Below are positions 25,687-35,234 of a stretch of 64,000 nt of DNA, piece after piece. A program made the position numbers and the translations under genes. Every line of letters begins with the position of its first letter. Positions within the stretch are counted from its first letter, which is position 1. The stretch is from Bacillota bacterium (GTDB taxonomy: Bacteria > Bacillota > UBA4882 > UBA8346), in contig JAEZFP010000068.1 of assembly GCA_023417475.1 (NCBI GenBank), positions 248,001 to 312,000 of the forward strand, in the 5' to 3' direction. The notes under the pieces were generated by a model. That model did no database searches. It was not told where the DNA came from and was given only the letters and a program-made list of their open reading frames with translations.

Positions 25687-26916
25687 TTACAAAAGACCGC
25701 GCCGGATAAAACCGGCTTGGAGCTCTTCCACGGTTTTGGACGATTTCGCCACGCCAGTTGCCATGGCGGCTTTGGCGACCGCTGTGGCCACTGCGGGAAC
25801 GATCCGCCGGTCAAATGCTTTAGGTATGATATTTTCCACGCCCAATTCATGCTCGGGAATTAAGTCGGCGATGGCCCGGATCGCCGCGACTTTCATCGCT
25901 TCATTGATCTGGGTGGCCCGGACATCAAGCGCGCCGCGGAAGATCCCCGGAAATCCGATAATATTATTGATCTGATTGGGGAGATCGGAACGGCCCGATC
26001 CGGCAATCAGCGCTCCGGCGGCGATTGCCCGATCCGGCATGATCTCAGGCACCGGATTGGCCATTCCAAAGACGATCGCCCGCTCATTCATTGCTTTAAC
26101 CATCGTTTCGCTAACAATATTCGGAGCGGATACCCCGATAAAAACGTCGGCCCCGGTAAGGGCATGGGCTAAATCGCCTCGCTCGTTGCCGGGATTGGTC
26201 AGTTTCGCCAACTCTTCCTGATAGGGATTGGCCGTTCCGCCATTAGGAAACAGGATCCCGGGCCGATCACAAAGCCGGAGATTGGTCGGCGTGACACCCA
26301 CCAGCAGTAACATTTTGGTAATGGCGACTCCGGCGGCGCCGGCGCCGTTGACAACAACTTTGATGCCTGCGATTGTTTTACCAACCACTTTCAAAGCGTT
26401 CAATAAGGCCGCGCAAACCACCGCCGCCGTGCCGTGTTGGTCATCGTGAAAAACCGGGATCTGCATTGTCGCTTTCAGCCGTTCCTCAATTTCAAAGCAA
26501 CGCGGTCCCGAAATATCTTCCAGATTGATCCCGCCAAACGACGGCTCCAGTAAACGAATGGTTTGGATTAATTGATCAATGTCTTTGGTGTCAAGACAGA
26601 TCGGCACGCTGTCGATATCGGCAAACCGTTTAAACAGGACCGCTTTGCCCTCCATTACCGGCATTCCAGCCAACGGTCCGATATCCCCAAGGCCCAAGAC
26701 TGCGGTTCCATCGGAAATAACTGCCACCACATTGCCACGGTTCGTGTATTCGTAGACCAGCTCGGCGTTTTGCGCAATCTCCTTACATGGTTCCGCCACT
26801 CCGGGCGAATAAGCCAAACTCAAATCGTGGGCGTCGCGGACCGGCACCTTGCTGACGACTGCCAATTTTCCCCGGTATTCCCGGTGTAATGCCAAAGCTT
26901 CCTCGCGTAAACTCAT
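25687..26916 (-). CDS. NAD(P)-dependent malic enzyme
   Basis: Oxidatively decarboxylates malate to pyruvate. 409 residues, the short bacterial form without a phosphotransacetylase tail. The malate-binding half shows LAYSPGVAEPCKEI and GNVVAVISDGTAVLGLGDIG. The Rossmann half has VVNGAGAAGVAITKML, the metal region FHDDQHGTAAVV and the late motif GMANPVPEI. ATG at 26916 follows GGAGGAG. It stands alone between dnaE and the TrkA-C gene. Cofactor preference cannot be decided by eye. Confidence 0.95.
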   Translation of the reverse strand: MSLREEALALHREYRGKLAVVSKVPVRDAHDLSLAYSPGVAEPCKEIAQNAELVYEYTNRGNVVAVISDGTAVLGLGDIGPLAGMPVMEGKAVLFKRFADIDSVPICLDTKDIDQLIQTIRLLEPSFGGINLEDISGPRCFEIEERLKATMQIPVFHDDQHGTAAVVCAALLNALKVVGKTIAGIKVVVNGAGAAGVAITKMLLLVGVTPTNLRLCDRPGILFPNGGTANPYQEELAKLTNPGNERGDLAHALTGADVFIGVSAPNIVSETMVKAMNERAIVFGMANPVPEIMPDRAIAAGALIAGSGRSDLPNQINNIIGFPGIFRGALDVRATQINEAMKVAAIRAIADLIPEHELGVENIIPKAFDRRIVPAVATAVAKAAMATGVAKSSKTVEELQAGFIRRGLL

Positions 26917-27051
26917 CTTCAATCTCCTCCTGCTCGTAAGTTACTTTATGGTTCAATTGTCGTAAGCTGCATCGGATGAGTCGCTTATTACAATCATTAT
27001 TTACACTCTTTTTACGGCTCGAACCTTGTCGTGCGTCTTTATTACTTTGAA

Positions 27052-30000
27052 TTACGGCGCAGTTAGCCAACGCAATTGCGAAGCAAGTAGTTTGGCACCC
27101 TCTTCTTGCCGCTCCAGTCGTCCTTTAATCACAACGACTCGGTCCGGTTGGTAGCCATCCTTTACTTCCGCAAAGAGTTTGGGAAAGATGATTACTTCAA
27201 CGGTTCCGGTCCAATCTTCCAATCGGCAACCGGCCATCATCGAACCGGATTTGGTAGTCATCGGACGCCAACTACTGATGATACCTCCCAATAAAACCTC
27301 TTTCCCATCGACTTCTTCTTCCAGTTCTCCAATGGCTAAAATTTTGTTTTGCAGAAATTTGTTCCGCCATTCGTCCAACGGGTGACCGGAGAGGTAAACT
27401 CCCAGATACTCTTTTTCCTGCTGTAATAGCTCTTTTTGAGAAAACTCGGGGAGATCCGGCAAACCCGGATCGTAACGAAACCCGTCTTCGTTAAATGAAT
27501 CTAACAACGTCAATTGGTTTTTGTTCGTCTTTTTAAAGGTGTTCTCCAAAATCCGATCCAACCCGTTTACCATTTGGCGACGATTCGCTCCGGTAAAATC
27601 AAGGGCTCCCGCGAGAATCAGACTTTCAATCACCCGTTTATTGACCAGTTGATTATTCACCCGGTCGCAAAAATCGAACAACGAACGGTACGGTCCATTT
27701 TTTCTCTCCTCAATCAGCCGATCAATCGCTCCGACTCCCACATTTTTGATCCCTAACAATCCAAAGCGGATACCCTCTTTTTCGGGTTGGAACGAATGCG
27801 CGCTCTGGTTGATATCCGGACGATAGACCGGCAATTTCATCCGCCGGCATTCTTCAATATACAGTCCGACTTTATCGGGGTTTCCAATCACGCTCGTTAA
27901 CAATGCGGCGATATATTCTTGCGGGTAGTTCGCTTTAAAATAGGCAGTTTGATATACAACCAAAGCGTAAGCCGCCGAATGTGATTTATTAAATCCGTAA
28001 CCGGAGAAATACTCCATCAAGTCGAAGATCTGCGTGGCGCACGGAGCCGAGATGTTGTGGGCGACGGCTCCTCTCACAAATTGTTCCCGTAACGCCGCCA
28101 AGACCTCCGGTTTTTTCTTCCCCATTGCCCGGCGGACCAGATCCGCCTGTCCGAGTGAAAATCCCCCAAGATTGCTGGCAATCTGCATAACTTGTTCTTG
28201 GTATAAGATGACGCCACCCGTCTCCCGTAAAATCGGTTCCAACGAAGGGTGCAGATAGTTCGCCGACTGTTGACCGTGGCGCACTTTGATAAAGTCATCA
28301 ACCATGCCGCTGCCTAAAGGCCCCGGACGATATAACGCCATCAGCGCGGTTAAATCATTAATCCGTTCCGGCTTTAAGCGAACCAGCAGACGGCGGATTC
28401 CTCCACTTTCCAACTGAAAAACGCCTAAGGTATGTCCCTCAGCCAACATCTTATAGGATGGGGAATCATCTAGCGGGATCTGATCCAAATCGAGCCGTTG
28501 GCCCCGGTTTCGCTCTACCAAATTGATGGTATCGCGGAGTACCGTTAAGGTCCGCAATCCCAGAAAATCCATCTTTAATAAACCGATGGCTTCGATATCT
28601 TCCATCGAAAATTGCGTTGAAACTTCACCCTCATTGGAACGGGTCAACGGGACATAATTCGTGAGCGGTTCACCGGCGATCACGACGCCGGCGGCATGAG
28701 TTGACGCGTGACGCGGAAATCCCTCAATCCGTTCGGCAATCTTCAGCAATCGGGCGATCTTGGGGTTCCCGGCTTCAAGCTCACGTAGTTCCGGCGAGCC
28801 GGCCCGCGCTTCTTCCAGCGAGATTCCCAACTCGTGCGGGATCATTTTAGCGACGCGATCCACCTCACCATAGGGTAATCCCAGCGCCCGGCCGACATCC
28901 CGCACAGCCGCCCGGGCGGCCATGGTACCAAAGGTGATAATTTGGGCGACGCGATCTTCGCCAAAGCGCTTACGGACGTAATTGATCACTTCGCCCCGGC
29001 GTTCGAAGCAAAAATCGATATCGATATCGGGCATGGAGATCCGTTCCGGGTTTAAAAAACGTTCGAAAAGTAAATTATGCTCAATCGGATCCAGATTGGT
29101 GATCCCGAGCAGGTAGGCGACCAGACTCCCGGCAGCCGAGCCACGACCCGGGCCTACCATAATCCGGTTTTCTTTGGCAAAACGAACGAAGTCGCGGACG
29201 ACCAAAAAATAGCCTGGAAAACCCATTTCCGTAATGACATTCAATTCATAACGAAGTCGCGCCTCTCGGGTTTCATCCCAAGTCAAACCGCGTTCGACGA
29301 TACCTTCCCGGCATAATTGTTCTAGATACCCCTCGGGACGTCCGTTATCGGGTATTTGATATTGGGGCATGTGAAACTTGCCCAATTCCAGCTCAACCTG
29401 GCACCGCTCGGCAATTCGAACGGTGTTGGCGACCGCTTCGGGATAGTCGATAAAGATCTCCGCCATTTCAGCCGGACTTTTCAAATAAAACTCCGGCGTC
29501 GAAAATCTCATCCGGTTGGGTTCATCGACGGTTTTTCCAGTCTGGATGCATAGTAATACATCATGGACAGTCGCGTCGTCCCGGGTGAGATAATGAACAT
29601 CATTGGTAGCGACCAGCGGCGCGTTGTATTCCGCCGCCAAGCTCGCCAAAGCGCGGTTAACGTTCCTTTGCTCGGCCAGCTGTTGATATTGCAACTCAAG
29701 ATAAAAACGATCGTTGCCGAAAATCGCTTGATAAACCTGAAGCGCTTGCCGGGCCTCGTCCCAACGTTGATTTAACAGCGGTCGCGCAATCGGACCGGAA
29801 AGACAAGCCGACAGAGCGATCAATCCCCGCGAATAGCGGCGCAAGGTCTCAAGATCAACCCGCGGTTTATAATAAAAGCCTTCGACATGGGCGATTGAAA
29901 CTAACTTTAACAGATTGCGATACCCTTCGTTATTTTCAGCCAGCAATACAAGATGGGTTGGGTTTTCATCGATCTTGGGGGCTTTGTCGGTTAACGAACG

Positions 30001-30216
30001 TGGCGCCACATAAACTTCACACCCGAGGATCGGTTTGATCCCGGCTTGTTTCGCCTGTTGATAAAATTTTAGACATCCATACATGACCCCATGATCAGTA
30101 ATGGCAACCGAACTCATCCCAAGGGTTTTGACTCGTTCCAAGAGTTGCCCGATCTCAGCGGCGCCATCCAAGAGCGAATATTGGGTATGGACGTGTAAAT
30201 GAACAAAATCTGCCAT
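27052..30216 (-). CDS. dnaE: DNA polymerase III alpha subunit
   Basis: Replicative-type C-family polymerase. 1054 residues, shorter than E. coli DnaE. Order: PHP domain with HLHVHTQYSLLDG, polymerase palm with GPGRGSAAGSLVAYLLG and the catalytic PDIDIDF, fingers and the helix-hairpin-helix region (GFNKSHSAAYALVVYQTAYF). A C-terminal OB fold (LGGIISSWRPMTTKSGSMMAG) follows, ending in PKLFAEVKDGYQPDRVVVIK. Firmicutes usually also carry polC, with DnaE extending primers; polC is not in this window. ATG at 30216 follows GGTGAG. Confidence 0.97.
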   Translation of the reverse strand: MADFVHLHVHTQYSLLDGAAEIGQLLERVKTLGMSSVAITDHGVMYGCLKFYQQAKQAGIKPILGCEVYVAPRSLTDKAPKIDENPTHLVLLAENNEGYRNLLKLVSIAHVEGFYYKPRVDLETLRRYSRGLIALSACLSGPIARPLLNQRWDEARQALQVYQAIFGNDRFYLELQYQQLAEQRNVNRALASLAAEYNAPLVATNDVHYLTRDDATVHDVLLCIQTGKTVDEPNRMRFSTPEFYLKSPAEMAEIFIDYPEAVANTVRIAERCQVELELGKFHMPQYQIPDNGRPEGYLEQLCREGIVERGLTWDETREARLRYELNVITEMGFPGYFLVVRDFVRFAKENRIMVGPGRGSAAGSLVAYLLGITNLDPIEHNLLFERFLNPERISMPDIDIDFCFERRGEVINYVRKRFGEDRVAQIITFGTMAARAAVRDVGRALGLPYGEVDRVAKMIPHELGISLEEARAGSPELRELEAGNPKIARLLKIAERIEGFPRHASTHAAGVVIAGEPLTNYVPLTRSNEGEVSTQFSMEDIEAIGLLKMDFLGLRTLTVLRDTINLVERNRGQRLDLDQIPLDDSPSYKMLAEGHTLGVFQLESGGIRRLLVRLKPERINDLTALMALYRPGPLGSGMVDDFIKVRHGQQSANYLHPSLEPILRETGGVILYQEQVMQIASNLGGFSLGQADLVRRAMGKKKPEVLAALREQFVRGAVAHNISAPCATQIFDLMEYFSGYGFNKSHSAAYALVVYQTAYFKANYPQEYIAALLTSVIGNPDKVGLYIEECRRMKLPVYRPDINQSAHSFQPEKEGIRFGLLGIKNVGVGAIDRLIEERKNGPYRSLFDFCDRVNNQLVNKRVIESLILAGALDFTGANRRQMVNGLDRILENTFKKTNKNQLTLLDSFNEDGFRYDPGLPDLPEFSQKELLQQEKEYLGVYLSGHPLDEWRNKFLQNKILAIGELEEEVDGKEVLLGGIISSWRPMTTKSGSMMAGCRLEDWTGTVEVIIFPKLFAEVKDGYQPDRVVVIKGRLERQEEGAKLLASQLRWLTAP

Positions 30217-30342
30217 AGCTCACCGTATAATAAAATATTTATCGTTTCTTTCGCGATCGAAGTCGACGTTCCCTGCCGTAATGCGAATATTTACATATCC
30301 TAAAGAACAATCACCACTCGGTGAGATATCGCTTCCGCAAAT

Positions 30343-30363
30343 AAAAAAACGGCTTTACGCCGT
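30343..30363 (-). terminator. Terminator after the DUF1653-like gene
   Basis: Stem ACGGC/GCCGT with a five-base loop, followed by seven T residues on the transcribed strand, just after the stop at 30371. Confidence 0.75.
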
Positions 30364-30370
30364 AATTTCG

Positions 30371-30586
30371 TCACTCGCCAATATATTGGAAACGGGGTAT
30401 GGTTACTCCGGCCACCGTAACGGTTTCCAAAAACATGGACAGCGGTCGTACCCAAAGGCCCTGTTCTCCATAAAGCGCCCGATATACCACATACTCTTCC
30501 AAGGATTCACTGTGTCGGGCAACATCCACCACTTGATATTCCTTCCCTTTAAAGTGACGGTAGCGACCGGTTTGAAGTTTTTCCAA
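30371..30586 (-). CDS. DUF1653-like small protein
   Basis: 71 residues matching the DUF1653 pattern: GRYRHFKGKEYQVVDVARHSE, then YVVYRALYGEQGLWVRP and MFLETV...VPRFQYIGE. These small soluble proteins have no established function. I start at TTG 30586 behind AAGGTGA; a longer frame to 30613 has no ribosome binding site. It sits alone between dnaE and the AEC carrier with its own terminator. Confidence 0.8.
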   Translation of the reverse strand: MEKLQTGRYRHFKGKEYQVVDVARHSESLEEYVVYRALYGEQGLWVRPLSMFLETVTVAGVTIPRFQYIGE

Positions 30587-30669
30587 CGTTTCACCTTCAT
30601 TACGATATTTCAATTTTTTTATAGTTGGGTAATAGGTAGAATTATGTTCATTCGATAATCGTTATTATT

Positions 30670-31578
30670 TTACAATAACAAAATGAAAATTGGAATCGTA
30701 AATACCGACAGGATGGTCGTCAGAAATACCAATCGCGAGGCAAACACGGCGTCGCCGCAATTTTGTTCCGCCAATGGCACGGTTAAGGCCGCAACCGGCA
30801 TTGCGGTCAATAATAGGCAAACTCCTGGCAGGATCCCGTGAAAACCAATGCTTTTAAAGACAGTTAAAACAAGTAACGGCATCACAACCAAACGAATCAA
30901 AGCACCATAATAAAGGGCGTGTCCGGAAAAAAGATCCGTAGTTTTGATATCGGCAATCATTCCCCCAATAATTAACATGGAAAGCGGAGTATTCATCGAA
31001 CCGACGATTTGAAGCGTTTGACTGACGGGTTCCGGCAACTTGATTGAGAACAAAAAAATAATCATCCCGATAAAAACCGAGAGGATTCCCGGATTGAGAA
31101 GCGCTTTTTTGAGGCATTGCAGATCGGTCTTTCCAGTGAAAAGCGCCACCCCAAAGGTCCAGATAAAAATATTAAACACCATGACATAGATGGAGGTATA
31201 AAAAATTCCCTGACTTCCGTAAAAGCTTCCAAGGATCGGATATCCCATAAATCCGCAATTGGAAAAGACGGTTGCCATACGGAGGATCTTTTGTTGCGAT
31301 ACTTTGGCTTTCCAGAATAAGAATTTCGATAAAAGGATCGCCACCAAATGCGTGCCCACACCAAGGCTGAACACAATTCCTGCTCCAATCAGTTTCTCGC
31401 GGGAAAAAGCAAAATTAAAGGACGAGATCGCAATCATGGGCGCCGTAATATTCAATAATAAATCAGTTAAACCGCGATTGATCTCCGCGTTGATAAAATT
31501 ACGTTTCCGGGCATAAAAACCTACCGCCATCATGAGAAAAAGCGTAGCGACCTGAGTAAGAATGATATTTTTATCCAT
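30670..31578 (-). CDS. AEC (auxin efflux carrier) family transporter
   Basis: 302 residues with about ten membrane segments. The start LTQVATLFLMMAVGFYARKR and the LNITAPMIAISSF region are typical of bacterial AEC proteins, often malate or other organic-acid permeases. A second half with SMNTPLSMLIIGGMIAD matches the internal duplication of the family. ATG at 31578 has GGAG at good spacing; a 39-residue longer frame lacks support. Substrate unknown. A malic enzyme lies about 4 kb away on the same strand but is not in the same operon. Confidence 0.85.
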   Translation of the reverse strand: MDKNIILTQVATLFLMMAVGFYARKRNFINAEINRGLTDLLLNITAPMIAISSFNFAFSREKLIGAGIVFSLGVGTHLVAILLSKFLFWKAKVSQQKILRMATVFSNCGFMGYPILGSFYGSQGIFYTSIYVMVFNIFIWTFGVALFTGKTDLQCLKKALLNPGILSVFIGMIIFLFSIKLPEPVSQTLQIVGSMNTPLSMLIIGGMIADIKTTDLFSGHALYYGALIRLVVMPLLVLTVFKSIGFHGILPGVCLLLTAMPVAALTVPLAEQNCGDAVFASRLVFLTTILSVFTIPIFILLL

Positions 31579-31799
31579 GTTGTCTCCGTTGTCGTAAATG
31601 TGGGTTCCCGTATTACAATACGCTGATTTATGCCAAATGGCAATTTCAGAATCGTAAAATTTACTGATTAACCAATGTTTCATTTGGATTACCATTCGGT
31701 AAACTTGGGAAAGTCAAAAAATGTCCGGCATATAATGAGCCATCGGGACAATTAACGATTCGTGGTAAGAATGTCCCAAATTCATTAGGAGGATTCAAA

Positions 31800-31946
31800 A
31801 TGAAAAAATGTCCGGATTGCCGTAAAGAGGTTATCTATGGAAGGGAATATTGCCCTCATTGCAGTGGCGCATTGTACGGACGGAGACATCTTCCGCTCTC
31901 CTGGCCCGGTCAACTCGATGCGTTTGTAAAAATAAGCGAAGAATGA
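31800..31946 (+). CDS. Small zinc-ribbon protein
   Basis: 48 residues, MKKCPDCRKEV followed by EYCPHCSG: two CxxC pairs 13 residues apart, as in a zinc ribbon. A basic, aromatic tail follows. ATG at 31800 has AGGAGG eight bases before it. The stop lies within the stem of a bidirectional terminator. A TATAAT is found at about 31730, without a clear -35. Function unknown; nucleic-acid or protein contact is the usual role of such ribbons. Confidence 0.7.
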   Translation: MKKCPDCRKEVIYGREYCPHCSGALYGRRHLPLSWPGQLDAFVKISEE

Positions 31947-31970
31947 ATATTCACTCTTCGCTTATTTTTT
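31931..31970. terminator. Bidirectional terminator between convergent genes
   Basis: A perfect 12-bp stem AATAAGCGAAGA/TCTTCGCTTATT (31931-31942 with 31955-31966) has T tracts on both strands. It ends the zinc-ribbon gene from the left and the papain-like protease gene from the right. Confidence 0.85.
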
Positions 31971-31975
31971 ACAAA

Positions 31976-32866
31976 TCAGGAATTGCCTTGAACCTCGCCA
32001 AACTGGCCGGTATCTAACCATTCGTTTTTCAAGATCGTCCACCAGTCCTCAGCCAACCCTCGCAACACATATTCATAAGGCAACCAACCATAGCCATCCA
32101 TTCCCCAGTCAGTTCCCCAAGAGTTACGAATCAACAAAGCGCCGGTTGTCTGGGTACCGTTGGCATTACGATTGGGAATCTTCAGTTTGTTATCGTAACC
32201 CACCGCCATAACCGCATGACCGCCTATTACCGATTCCCCCGCCAAAGGATACGGAATCTTCCCATCTTTTTCCGCTTGTTCAATTGAATGATACACCGTG
32301 AATCCGAAGATTACCGGGAATCCCTGGGCCAGGTATTTCTTGAGCTGATTTAACAGTTCTTTTTTGGCGATTCCCGGCGGATCAATCCGGATATATTTTA
32401 ACGCCCGAAAACTTTGGGCAAACGAATAACAAAAAGCATTGGGTTCCACATCGAATTGTTCGATATTGTACGGCCAATATTCTTCCGGAGGCACTCCGAA
32501 TAAAGCCAACGCCCCCAAGGTTGAACGGAGATAAGCTCCGGTATCGCCGGTTAAATGCAATAAGTTGCGAGTCGTCTTATATAAAAAAAGTCGCGATGCA
32601 TCCAAATACTTGCCAAACGCGCGCCGTTCGAAATATTCCACCAATCCGACCCCGGCATTGGCGGTACAAGAGCCGAGTTCACCCTGGTTTTCAATGGGCG
32701 GGCACCAACTCCGAAGATCGAGGGTCGCGGGCAACGACGCATCACCGGATTTTACCATGGCCAACTTCACCAATTGCGGAGCGACGCTGGCATGTTCGAC
32801 GGTGTAATCGCGAAAATCCGGATAATCAGGCAACCACCCCATCTTTCTGGAAAATAAACGAGGCAT
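31976..32866 (-). CDS. Papain-like (C1 family) cysteine protease, cytosolic
   Basis: 296 residues. The catalytic elements are clear. The oxyanion Gln and nucleophile Cys are in ENQGELGSCTANAG near residue 85, His is in GGHAVMAVGYD, and Asn is in IRNSWGTDWGMDGYGWLPY. The N-terminal segment (GWLPDYPDFRDYTVEHA) is the short lead-in typical of bacterial C1A enzymes. There is no signal peptide or long inhibitory prodomain. ATG at 32866 follows an AAAGGAGGGG site. The pur operon terminator separates it from purD. Substrate unknown. Confidence 0.9.
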   Translation of the reverse strand: MPRLFSRKMGWLPDYPDFRDYTVEHASVAPQLVKLAMVKSGDASLPATLDLRSWCPPIENQGELGSCTANAGVGLVEYFERRAFGKYLDASRLFLYKTTRNLLHLTGDTGAYLRSTLGALALFGVPPEEYWPYNIEQFDVEPNAFCYSFAQSFRALKYIRIDPPGIAKKELLNQLKKYLAQGFPVIFGFTVYHSIEQAEKDGKIPYPLAGESVIGGHAVMAVGYDNKLKIPNRNANGTQTTGALLIRNSWGTDWGMDGYGWLPYEYVLRGLAEDWWTILKNEWLDTGQFGEVQGNS

Positions 32867-32897
32867 TTTTACCCCTCCTTTTATAAGCGTAAATAAA

Positions 32898-32924
32898 CAA
32901 AAAAGCCCGTAAGATACGGACTTT
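32898..32924 (-). terminator. Terminator of the purine operon
   Basis: Stem AAGTCCGTA/TACGGGCTT (one G-U pair) with a three-base loop and six T residues, about 50 bases after the purD stop. Confidence 0.8.
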
Positions 32925-32973
32925 AACAATAACCTATGCCTACTTAAGCAGAATAGAACTCAAGTAAAGAGAT

Positions 32974-34242
32974 TTATTTACCCCGATTCAATTCGCGCCC
33001 GGCAATATCTTTCCGGTAGTAGATTCCCTCAAAAGATACCTGTTGCACAGCTTGGTAAGCGCCAGCTACTGCCGCTTGGATAGTCTTGCCGAGATGAACA
33101 ATATTTAGCACCCGGCCTCCGGCAGTTACGATTTGACCGTCTGGGTCGCGTTTGGTTCCGGCATGAAAAATCAACGAATCAGTGACTTGCTCCAGACCGT
33201 TGATCGTGGTCCCGGTCGGATAAGGTCCCGGATATCCCGGCGAGGCCGCAACGACACAAACCGCCTGTTGATCGGTTGCCCATTGAATCCGATCAGGGTT
33301 TAATTTTCCTTCCGTAGCATCCCAAAAGATCCGGGCGAGATCCGATTGGAGCAACGGTAATACTACTTGCGTCTCGGGGTCGCCGAACCGGACATTGTAT
33401 TCAATAATCTTCGGACCGTCTTTCGTAATCATTAGCCCCGCGAACAACGTCCCGACAAATGGCGTTCCCTCTTTTTTCATTGCGGCGATGGTTGGGTTAA
33501 GGATCTCCGTGACAACCCGTTCCGCAATGGCTGGCGTATAAGCCGACGTTGGAGCATAGGTCCCCATACCGCCCGTGTTAGGTCCGGTATCACCGTCGCC
33601 AATCCGTTTATGATCCTGCGCCGGCAGCATCGGCACCGCAATATTGCCGTCGCAAAACGCCAGGAGGGATACTTCTTCGCCATCCATATATTCTTCGATG
33701 ACCACAGCCGCTCCGGATTCGCCGAAAACCCGATCCGTCATTATTTGATCGATTGCGTGCAACGCCGTTTCCATCTCAAAGGCAACAACAACCCCTTTTC
33801 CGGCTGCCAAACCATCCGCTTTAACAACAATCGGGGTTTGCTGGGTTTTTAAGTAATTACGGGCCGCTTCGGGATCGGTAAAACTCTCATAACGCGCGGT
33901 AGGGATCTGATGTCGGCGGAGAAATTCTTTGAGATATACTTTGCTGGACTCCAACTGTGCGGCGGCTTGGCTTGGCCCGTAGATCCGCAAACCTTTCCTT
34001 TGAAAGGTGTCTACCGCACCCGCCGCCAGATAAGTTTCCGGACCAACCACCGTAAGATCGATTTGTTGAGCGAAAGCAAACTCCGCCATCGCTTCAATCG
34101 ACTCCAGCGGAACATTTTCCGCAATCGCAGCAGTTCCACCGTTTCCCGGCGTACAATAGATCTTGGAAGCCGATAGGCTTTGCGCTAATTTCCAAACGAT
34201 GGCGTGTTCACGACCGCCATTGCCAATCACCATAACCTTCAT
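32974..34242 (-). CDS. purD: Phosphoribosylamine-glycine ligase
   Basis: ATP-grasp ligase for step two of purine synthesis (PRA + Gly to GAR). 422 residues, starting MKVMVIGNGGREHAI. It has VVKADGLAAGKGVVVA, VVIEEYMDGEEVSLLAF and FGDPETQVVLPLL as expected. The ATG at 34242 follows GGAGG; a frame running 58 codons further upstream is open but has no start signal and overlaps purC. Last gene of the operon. Confidence 0.97.
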   Translation of the reverse strand: MKVMVIGNGGREHAIVWKLAQSLSASKIYCTPGNGGTAAIAENVPLESIEAMAEFAFAQQIDLTVVGPETYLAAGAVDTFQRKGLRIYGPSQAAAQLESSKVYLKEFLRRHQIPTARYESFTDPEAARNYLKTQQTPIVVKADGLAAGKGVVVAFEMETALHAIDQIMTDRVFGESGAAVVIEEYMDGEEVSLLAFCDGNIAVPMLPAQDHKRIGDGDTGPNTGGMGTYAPTSAYTPAIAERVVTEILNPTIAAMKKEGTPFVGTLFAGLMITKDGPKIIEYNVRFGDPETQVVLPLLQSDLARIFWDATEGKLNPDRIQWATDQQAVCVVAASPGYPGPYPTGTTINGLEQVTDSLIFHAGTKRDPDGQIVTAGGRVLNIVHLGKTIQAAVAGAYQAVQQVSFEGIYYRKDIAGRELNRGK

Positions 34243-34263
34243 TGCAATTCCTCCCGACATTGA

Positions 34264-34289
34264 AAGAAAAGTCGCTGATTGACAGCGAC
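34264..34289 (-). terminator. Possible partial terminator between purC and purD
   Basis: Stem GTCGCTG/CAGCGAC with a five-base loop followed by TTTTCTTT on the transcribed strand, in the 65-base gap before purD. It may trim transcription into purD or act as an mRNA-stabilising hairpin. Confidence 0.5.
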
Positions 34290-34307
34290 GATTTATTTTA
34301 CAAGCTC

Positions 34308-35195
34308 TTAAAGTAAAGATTTTCCAACGATCTGACGATACGCCTCCAGGTATTTTTCGCGGGTCTTTTCGATGATCGTTTCCGGCAGTACCGGGGCCGG
34401 CGGCTGTTTGTTCCAATCCAAGGTTTCCAGGTAATCCCGGACATATTGTTTATCAAAACTCGGTTGGGGTTGACCGGCCTGATATTGTTCGAGTGGCCAG
34501 AAACGCGAGGAGTCCGGCGTGAAGATCTCGTCGACCACCGTTAAGACGCCGTCGACGAAAGCGAACTCAAACTTGGTGTCGGCAATGATAATCCCGCTGG
34601 TCTCGGCATGTTTGGCTGCAGTTTGATACAGATTAAGCGAATACTCTTTTAACTGATTGGCCAATTCCGCGCCGACTTTGGCGACCAATTCCTCATAAGT
34701 TAACGGTTGATCGTGTCCGGCACTCTCTTTGGTGGTGGGAGTGAAGATCGGTTCCGGCAATTTACTGCTCTCGACCAATCCCGACGGCAGTTTGATTCCC
34801 GAAACCATGCCGGTCTTTTGGTAATCTTTGAGGCCGCTTCCGGCTAAATAACCCCGGACGACACACTCGATTGGGACAACTTCGCCCTTTTTCACCAACA
34901 TTGAGCGTCCGCGTAATGTCTCCCGTTCGTCGCCGGTTAATCCCGGGACTTCATCAATATTGTCAGTAATCAAGTGGTTCGGGAAGCGGTCGGCGGTTTG
35001 ATGAAACCAATAGACCGAAAGCCCGGTTAAAACCCGCCCTTTGTCAGGAACCGGTTGATCAAACACTACATCAAACGCTGAAATTCGATCCGTTGCTACG
35101 ATCAGCAAATGTTGATTTAAATCATAAATATCACGAACTTTACCCCGGCCAATCATCGGGAAACTCTTAATTTTGGTCGTTGCAACCGCCATCAT
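34308..35195 (-). CDS. purC: Phosphoribosylaminoimidazole-succinocarboxamide synthase
   Basis: Joins CAIR and aspartate (SAICAR synthase). 295 residues, of the longer type (about 290-300 residues) rather than the roughly 240-residue B. subtilis-like form. GRGKVRDIYDL, DRISAFDVVFDQPVPDKGRV, VECVVRGYLAGSGLKDY and IIADTKFEFAFVDG are all present. Two adjacent ATGs (35195 and 35192) lie after TGGAGG; the second has better spacing. Follows the FabZ-like gene by 39 bases. Confidence 0.96.
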   Translation of the reverse strand: MMAVATTKIKSFPMIGRGKVRDIYDLNQHLLIVATDRISAFDVVFDQPVPDKGRVLTGLSVYWFHQTADRFPNHLITDNIDEVPGLTGDERETLRGRSMLVKKGEVVPIECVVRGYLAGSGLKDYQKTGMVSGIKLPSGLVESSKLPEPIFTPTTKESAGHDQPLTYEELVAKVGAELANQLKEYSLNLYQTAAKHAETSGIIIADTKFEFAFVDGVLTVVDEIFTPDSSRFWPLEQYQAGQPQPSFDKQYVRDYLETLDWNKQPPAPVLPETIIEKTREKYLEAYRQIVGKSLL

Positions 35196-35234
35196 CCAAC
35201 CTCCAGCTTCATTTTGCTCACCTTGGTAGTTTAA

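Noticed and set aside
34243..34416. A 58-residue N-terminal extension of purD
   Set aside because: It overlaps purC, has no start signal, and the family N-terminus begins at MKVMVIGNGGREHA with a good ribosome binding site.
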